Source of the DNA: Pseudomonadota bacterium
GTDB taxonomy: Bacteria; Pseudomonadota; Gammaproteobacteria; Burkholderiales; Burkholderiaceae_F
Direction: 5' to 3'
NCBI GenBank assembly: GCA_021823635.1
Contig: JAKANT010000020.1
Coordinates: 1 to 10,837 of the forward strand
DNA: 10,837 nucleotides
Part shown: positions 7,539 through 10,837 of the stretch, piece after piece
How positions within the stretch are numbered: position 1 is the first letter of the stretch
How the letters are laid out: every line of letters begins with the position of its first letter
The notes under the pieces: generated by a model
Database searches by the model: none
Told to the model about the DNA's origin: nothing
Seen by the model: only the letters and a program-made list of their open reading frames with translations
Made by a program: the position numbers and the translations under genes

Positions 7539-7541
7539 TTG

Positions 7542-7551
7542 CTCCCTCCCT
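7542..7551 (-). promoter_or_regulatory. Ribosome binding site of the repeat lipoprotein gene
   Basis: On the minus strand AGGGAGGGAG lies directly before CAA and the ATG at 7538, offering two overlapping purine-rich sites at spacings of about 3 and 7 bases. It decides the start codon and places the lipoprotein signal peptide at the true N-terminus. Confidence 0.7.
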
Positions 7552-7585
7552 GAGCTTCGGATCCGGCCAATATGGAGGGGGCCAG

Positions 7586-7605
7586 GCGCCGTCGCAAGGC
7601 GGCGC
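7586..7605 (+). other. GNRA-loop hairpin in the divergent intergenic region
   Basis: GCGCCGTC (7586-7593) and GGCGGCGC (7598-7605) pair as an 8-bp stem with one G-U pair around the tetraloop GCAA, a stable GNRA loop in a plus-strand transcript. It lies about 130 bases before mvaB. Read from the other strand the G-U becomes a C-A mismatch and the loop is TTGC, so any RNA role would be on the plus strand. No T-run follows, so it is not a classical terminator. Function is unknown and chance is possible in GC-rich DNA. Confidence 0.3.
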
Positions 7606-7724
7606 GTTCACCGGTTCCGGTTAGCCCGTTTTCCCACGTCGCGATGGGTTTCCTGGCTTGGTCTGTAGCGTAAGCGGCTACCCACCCACCATCGCCGGCG
7701 GCGGCGCTACGATGGCGCACCCAG

Positions 7725-7731
7725 TAAGGAG
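7725..7731 (+). promoter_or_regulatory. Ribosome binding site of mvaB
   Basis: TAAGGAG lies six bases before the ATG at 7738, a near-consensus site that fixes the start of the HMG-CoA lyase. The 199-base region between this gene and the divergent lipoprotein gene must hold promoters for both, but I see no hexamer pair good enough to name. Confidence 0.8.
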
Positions 7732-7737
7732 TCCGCC

Positions 7738-8649
7738 ATGCCCGACCTGCCCGCGCGCGTGCGCATCGTCGAAGTCGGCCCGCGCGACGGGCTGCAAAAC
7801 GAGAAACAGCCGATTCCGGCCGCCGTCAAGGTCGAGCTGGTCGACCGCTTGAGCGACGCCGGCTTCACGAACATCGAAGTCACGAGCTTCGTGTCGCCGA
7901 AGTGGGTGCCGCAGATGGCGGACGCCGCGGAGGTGATGGCGAAGATCGCGCGCCGGCCGGGCGTCGTCTACTCGGTGCTGACGCCGAACATGAAGGGCTT
8001 CGAAGCGGCGCTGGCGGCGCGCGCCGACGAGATCGTGGTGTTCGGCGCCGCCAGCGAGGCGTTCTCGCGCAAGAACATCAACTGCTCGATCGCGGAATCG
8101 ATCGAACGCTTCGCGCCGGTGTGCGAAGCCGCGCGCGCGCACGGCCTGCGCACGCGCGGCGCCATTTCCTGCGCGCTCGGCTGCCCGTATCAGGGCGAGG
8201 TGAAGCCGGAGGCGGTCGCGTACGTGGCGCGGCTGATGAAGGACATCGGCGTCGAGCACATCGGGGTGGCGGACACGATCGGTGTGGGCACGCCGCGCGC
8301 CACGCAGAAAGCGATGGAAGCGGCGCTCTCGGTGTACGACCTCGCCGATGTCAGCGGCCATTTCCACGACACCTATGGCCAGGCGCTCGCCAACATCTAC
8401 GCCTGCCTGGAGATGGGCATCGCCAGCTTCGACACCAGCGTGGCCGGGCTGGGCGGCTGCCCCTACGCGAAAGGCGCCACCGGCAACGTCGCCACCGAGG
8501 ACGTGCTCTACATGCTCGAGGGGCTCGGCATCGAAACCGGCATCGATCTCGCCAAGGTGGTGGCGATCGGGCAGTGGATCAGCGGCCACCTCGGCCGCAA
8601 GGCGTTCGCCCGCGCCGGCAACGCGCTCGCGGCCAAGCGGGCGGCGTGA
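7738..8649 (+). CDS. mvaB: Hydroxymethylglutaryl-CoA lyase
   Basis: This cytosolic enzyme cleaves 3-hydroxy-3-methylglutaryl-CoA to acetoacetate and acetyl-CoA, the last step of leucine degradation. It is 303 aa, the normal bacterial length, with a TIM-barrel fold. The expected active-site residues are visible: Arg16 and Asp17 in VGPRDGLQNE (13-22), the metal-binding histidines His208 and His210 in GHFHDTYGQA, and the catalytic loop GLGGCPYAKGATGN with Cys241 and Asn250 (equivalent to human Cys266 and Asn275). The stretch EVTSFVSPKWVPQMAD is also characteristic and separates it from isopropylmalate synthase relatives. The gene stands alone on its strand, with the repeat lipoprotein divergent upstream and a convergent lipid-synthesis gene downstream. 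In related bacteria it usually sits close to the methylcrotonyl-CoA carboxylase genes; here about 6 kb separates it from mccA. It could equally be called liuE. Confidence 0.96.
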   Translation: MPDLPARVRIVEVGPRDGLQNEKQPIPAAVKVELVDRLSDAGFTNIEVTSFVSPKWVPQMADAAEVMAKIARRPGVVYSVLTPNMKGFEAALAARADEIVVFGAASEAFSRKNINCSIAESIERFAPVCEAARAHGLRTRGAISCALGCPYQGEVKPEAVAYVARLMKDIGVEHIGVADTIGVGTPRATQKAMEAALSVYDLADVSGHFHDTYGQALANIYACLEMGIASFDTSVAGLGGCPYAKGATGNVATEDVLYMLEGLGIETGIDLAKVVAIGQWISGHLGRKAFARAGNALAAKRAA

Positions 8650-8666
8650 GTCGCGCCGCGCGCGAC
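8650..8666 (+). terminator. GC hairpin directly after mvaB stop codon
   Basis: GTCGCGC (8650-8656) and GCGCGAC (8660-8666) form a perfect 7-bp stem with a 3-base loop beginning at the base after the mvaB stop. It lies in the 49-base gap between two convergent genes, where transcripts in either direction could end. There is no T-run on either side, so it may act as a transcript end stabiliser or weak terminator rather than a classical intrinsic terminator. Confidence 0.4.
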
Positions 8667-8698
8667 GTCCGGGCCGCTACCGCATAGCCCCCGTTACC

Positions 8699-9286
8699 CT
8701 ACGCCGCGCGGCGCGCCGCGATCGCCTTCCCGCCCCAGATCCAGACGTACTGCGCGCCGGAGGCGAGCACGGTGGCGAGCGCGATCCACATCAGCGCCGG
8801 CAGCCACGGCTCGCCGTCGGCGAAACCGGCGCCGACCGCGAGCAGCGTCGCCAGCAGCGTGAACTCGACCGCCGTGTTCAGCTTCGACAGCCACGTCGGC
8901 GCGATCTCGAGCCGGCCCACCAGCGCGCGGTAGGCGACCGCGCCGCCGACGATGACCGCGTCGCGCCCGACGATCGCCACGGCGAGCCACCAAGGCAGCC
9001 AGCCCTGCCAGGCCAACATCAGCGTGACGGTCAGCATCGTCAACTTGTCGGCCAGCGGGTCGGCGATGGCGCCGAAGCGCGTGCGCAGGTCGAACGCGCG
9101 CGCGATCAGTCCGTCCAGCGCGTCGCTCGCGGCCACAAGCAGGAACAGCCAGAACGCCGCTTCGTAGTCGCGCACGTGCGCGTACCACGCGATGACGGGC
9201 ACCAGCAGGATGCGCGCGACGGTGATGGCATTGGCGGCGTTCAGCACGGTCGCAATGATGCCGCGCGCCGCCGCCTCATGGCCCAA
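8699..9286 (-). CDS. CDP-alcohol phosphatidyltransferase (PgsA/cardiolipin synthase type)
   Basis: This inner-membrane enzyme transfers a phosphatidyl group from CDP-diacylglycerol to an alcohol, most likely glycerol 3-phosphate (PgsA-like) or another phospholipid head group. The full family signature is present: Asp55-x2-Asp58-Gly59-x2-Ala62-Arg63-x8-Gly72-x3-Asp76-x3-Asp80, whose aspartates bind the metals and the CDP group. Hydrophobic segments lie at about 20-35, 42-54, 82-118, 140-155 and 160-185. It is 195 aa from a TTG at 9286. A GTG at 9247 would give 182 aa starting just before the LNAANAITVARIL helix, which looks more like the usual PgsA N-terminus. Neither start has a good ribosome site. 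It follows the aldo/keto reductase gene by 36 bases and probably shares its transcript. The exact alcohol substrate cannot be told, and it may be a second copy beside a housekeeping pgsA. Confidence 0.85.
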   Translation of the reverse strand: MGHEAAARGIIATVLNAANAITVARILLVPVIAWYAHVRDYEAAFWLFLLVAASDALDGLIARAFDLRTRFGAIADPLADKLTMLTVTLMLAWQGWLPWWLAVAIVGRDAVIVGGAVAYRALVGRLEIAPTWLSKLNTAVEFTLLATLLAVGAGFADGEPWLPALMWIALATVLASGAQYVWIWGGKAIAARRAA

Positions 9287-9322
9287 GCCCCGCTTCGCCG
9301 GCGCGCCGGCCGCAGCGCGCGG

Positions 9323-10213
9323 TCAGAGGCGCGCCACGTATTCCTGCATGCGCCGCCGCAGCGCTTGATCCGGCAGCCGCCCGCGCCCGGCGCCCATGTT
9401 TTCGTCCATGTGCGCCGGGTTGGTCGTGGCCGGAATCGCGCAGGTCACGGACGGGTGTGCGACGATCCACTTGAGGAAGAACTGCGCCCAGTTGGCGCAG
9501 TCGAACTCGGCCGCCCACGCCGGCAGGCTTTTGGAGCCGACCGCGTTGAACAGCAGTCCGCCGTCGAACGGGCGGTTGACGATCACCGCGAGCCCGCGCT
9601 CGGCGGCGAATTCCATCACCGGCTCGGCGCTCGCGTCGGCCAGGTTGTAGGTGATCTGGATGGCGTCGATCGGCTCGCTGCGCATTACCCGCATCACTTC
9701 GTCGTGGGCGCGGCCGTGCGAGGTGGACACGCCGATGTAACGCACGCGCCCCTCATCTTTCCAGGCACGCAGCGTCTTCAGGTGGGCCCGCCAGTTCAGC
9801 AGGTTGTGCACAAGCAGCAGGTCGAAACGCGGCAGTCCCCACAGCCGCAGCGACTCCTCCAGTTGCCGCGGGCCGACGCGCTCGAAGGCGGTCCACACCT
9901 TGGTCGCGGCGAACAGCCGCCCTTGATACGGCAAACCGGGCAGCAGCTCGCCGAGCAGCCTCTCCGCGCGTCCATACATCGGGGAAGAGTCGATCATGCC
10001 GCCGGCGGCGGCGAAAAAGCGTTCCAGCACGCGACGGCGCTGCGCGCGCTCGACGCGGTTGTCGCCGACGTCGAACGTCAGCCACGTGCCCATGCCGATG
10101 GCAGCGATCGGCTCGTTCGTGCGCGGCCAGGCGCGCCGCAGCGGTGCCGCCGCCACGGCGGCGGCCGCGAGCGCCGCGGCGCCCGCGGCAGCGAGAAAGG
10201 CGCGGCGATCCAT
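9323..10213 (-). CDS. Aldo/keto reductase with twin-arginine (Tat) signal
   Basis: This is an NADPH-type aldo/keto reductase fold of 296 aa. The catalytic tetrad is complete: Asp75 and Tyr80 (MIDSSPMYGRAE), Lys105 (AATKVW) and His136 (LLLVHN). The N-terminus MDRRAFLAAAGAAALAAAAV fits a Tat leader (Arg3-Arg4-x-Phe-Leu plus a weakly hydrophobic Ala-rich stretch), suggesting export to the periplasm after folding with cofactor. The ATG at 10213 is chosen because it starts exactly at the twin-arginine motif; the frame stays open to a TTG at 10297, which would bury that motif at residue 31. No good ribosome site precedes either. The natural substrate is unknown, as is usual for this family. It lies between a ferredoxin-NADP reductase gene and the phosphatidyltransferase gene on the same strand. 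An alternative is that the leader is only an Ala-rich anchor and the enzyme stays at the membrane. Confidence 0.88.
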   Translation of the reverse strand: MDRRAFLAAAGAAALAAAAVAAAPLRRAWPRTNEPIAAIGMGTWLTFDVGDNRVERAQRRRVLERFFAAAGGMIDSSPMYGRAERLLGELLPGLPYQGRLFAATKVWTAFERVGPRQLEESLRLWGLPRFDLLLVHNLLNWRAHLKTLRAWKDEGRVRYIGVSTSHGRAHDEVMRVMRSEPIDAIQITYNLADASAEPVMEFAAERGLAVIVNRPFDGGLLFNAVGSKSLPAWAAEFDCANWAQFFLKWIVAHPSVTCAIPATTNPAHMDENMGAGRGRLPDQALRRRMQEYVARL

Positions 10214-10315
10214 GCCGCCGCAGACCGCGCGGGCGCGAACGAGTTCACCGGCGCGCCCGGGCGCCGGCTGCACCGCCCCTGCGACCAGAGTCGCCAAGGC
10301 GGACAGCGCCGCCGG

Positions 10316-10837
10316 CTACCAGTAGTTCTCCACCGCCATCTGCGCCGGCTCGCCGCGCCGGGAAACTTTGTAGCCGGCGTGCTGCAGGTGATGGCGGATG
10401 TCGTCCACCATTTGCGGGTTGCCGCAGATCATGATGCGGCTGCGTTCACGGTCGAGCTTGACCCCCGCGCGCGCTTCCAGGGCGCCGGTGGCGATCAGCG
10501 CCGGAATGCGGGCGTTCAGCAGTCCGTCGACACGCTCGCGCGTGACGATCGGCACGTACACGAGCTTGCCCGGATCGGCCGCCAGCATTTCGCCGAAGAC
10601 TTCGTGCGTGCGAAACGCCTCGACCGTCTCGCGATACGCCAGTTCGCCGGCATGCCGCACCGAGTGCACCAGAATCAGCCGTTCGTAGCTTTCCCACGCC
10701 TCGAGCCCGTACAGGATCGAGATGAACGGCGCCTGGATGATCGAGGCGAGCGGCAGCCAGTGGGCGTTCGAGGGGATCGGGAGCGTTGGGTTCGCCGGGA
10801 TGTGGTTGCCGACCTCGGCGAAGATCCAGACGAAGTT
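10316..10837 (-). CDS. fpr: Ferredoxin-NADP reductase, C-terminal part (cut by window edge, unusual upstream segment)
   Basis: The frame is open from the window edge to the TAG at 10316, 173 codons. From about residue 36 it reads as the NADP-binding domain of a flavoprotein ferredoxin/flavodoxin-NADP reductase (usual length ~257 aa): APFISILYGLEAW, then ERLILVHSVRHAGELAY, YVPIVTRE, IMICGNPQMVDDI and the aromatic C-terminus VENYW. This enzyme exchanges electrons between NADPH and ferredoxin or flavodoxin, often in oxidative-stress defence. The odd point is that the GTGL that should stand right before APF is absent: the frame reads ASIIQ there, and the 35 residues back to the window edge do not resemble the reductase. 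Other frames on this strand do not restore the motif. This may be a chimeric join near 10728-10735 or a broken gene. It probably starts the minus-strand run with the aldo/keto reductase 102 bases downstream. Confidence 0.75.
   Translation of the reverse strand, partial: NFVWIFAEVGNHIPANPTLPIPSNAHWLPLASIIQAPFISILYGLEAWESYERLILVHSVRHAGELAYRETVEAFRTHEVFGEMLAADPGKLVYVPIVTRERVDGLLNARIPALIATGALEARAGVKLDRERSRIMICGNPQMVDDIRHHLQHAGYKVSRRGEPAQMAVENYW

Noticed and set aside
7555..7600. Possible minus-strand promoter for the lipoprotein gene (TTGCGA ... TATTGG)
   Set aside because: The -10 match is poor and the spacing is 19 bases; not better than chance.
5572..7611. Long open frame of 679 codons on the minus strand overlapping the repeat lipoprotein in another frame
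   Set aside because: The product is an Arg/Gly-rich string without signal peptide or domain logic; the overlapping 605-aa frame has the ribosome site, lipobox and repeats and is clearly the real gene.
7608..7620. CCGGTT CCGGTT tandem hexamer upstream of mvaB
   Set aside because: Two copies of a short GC-rich hexamer with no positional relation to a promoter are not enough to call a site.
10214..10297. N-terminal extension of the aldo/keto reductase to a TTG at 10297
   Set aside because: It would place the twin-arginine motif about 30 residues from the N-terminus and has no conserved features; the ATG at 10213 gives a normal Tat leader.
10722..10837. A possible plus-strand gene start (ATG at 10722 preceded by AGGA) running off the window edge
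   Set aside because: The 38-codon reading is hydrophobic and GC3-rich, but third positions coincide with those of the minus-strand frame, so composition cannot separate them; it is antisense to fpr. Kept only as a possible explanation of the suspected chimeric end.

Overview
The window is very GC-rich (roughly 70% by eye) with nearly every third codon position G or C. This, the leucine-catabolic genes, the TRAP transporter and the DUF5666-like lipoprotein suggest a betaproteobacterium of the Burkholderiales type. That placement is an inference from composition and gene content, not from a marker gene.

Layout. (1) 1-1674 (+) is the 3' part of a biotin-dependent carboxylase alpha subunit, most likely methylcrotonyl-CoA carboxylase (mccA/liuD); its start lies outside the window. 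(2) 1767-2636 (+) is an IclR-family regulator behind a convincing sigma70-type promoter with a 6+6 inverted repeat in its leader. (3) 2658-5699 (+) is a complete tripartite TRAP transporter in the order binding protein, small membrane subunit, large membrane subunit; the last two overlap by ATGA. (4) 5721-7538 (-) is a lipoprotein made of eight tandem DUF5666-like repeats, convergent with the TRAP genes. (5) 7738-8649 (+) is a complete hydroxymethylglutaryl-CoA lyase (mvaB/liuE) with intact catalytic residues. (6) 8699-10837 (-) is a probable three-gene run: a ferredoxin-NADP reductase fragment cut by the window edge, an aldo/keto reductase with a twin-arginine leader, and a CDP-alcohol phosphatidyltransferase.

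How they fit together. Methylcrotonyl-CoA carboxylase and HMG-CoA lyase act two steps apart in leucine/isovalerate breakdown, ending in acetoacetate and acetyl-CoA. Between them lie an IclR regulator, a TRAP importer and the repeat lipoprotein, about 6 kb in all. The TRAP binding protein resembles the family that includes 2-oxoacid binders. Import of a branched-chain oxoacid or related carboxylate that feeds this pathway is therefore a testable idea, but no more than that.

The points most worth a second look are the eight-repeat lipoprotein, the regulator-plus-TRAP block inside a leucine-degradation neighbourhood, and the loss of the expected NADP-binding GTG motif in the reductase fragment close to the window edge. 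The last may be a chimeric join. I found no CRISPR array, tRNA, rRNA, insertion sequence or clearly novel defence system. No stretch longer than about 200 bases lacks a gene.
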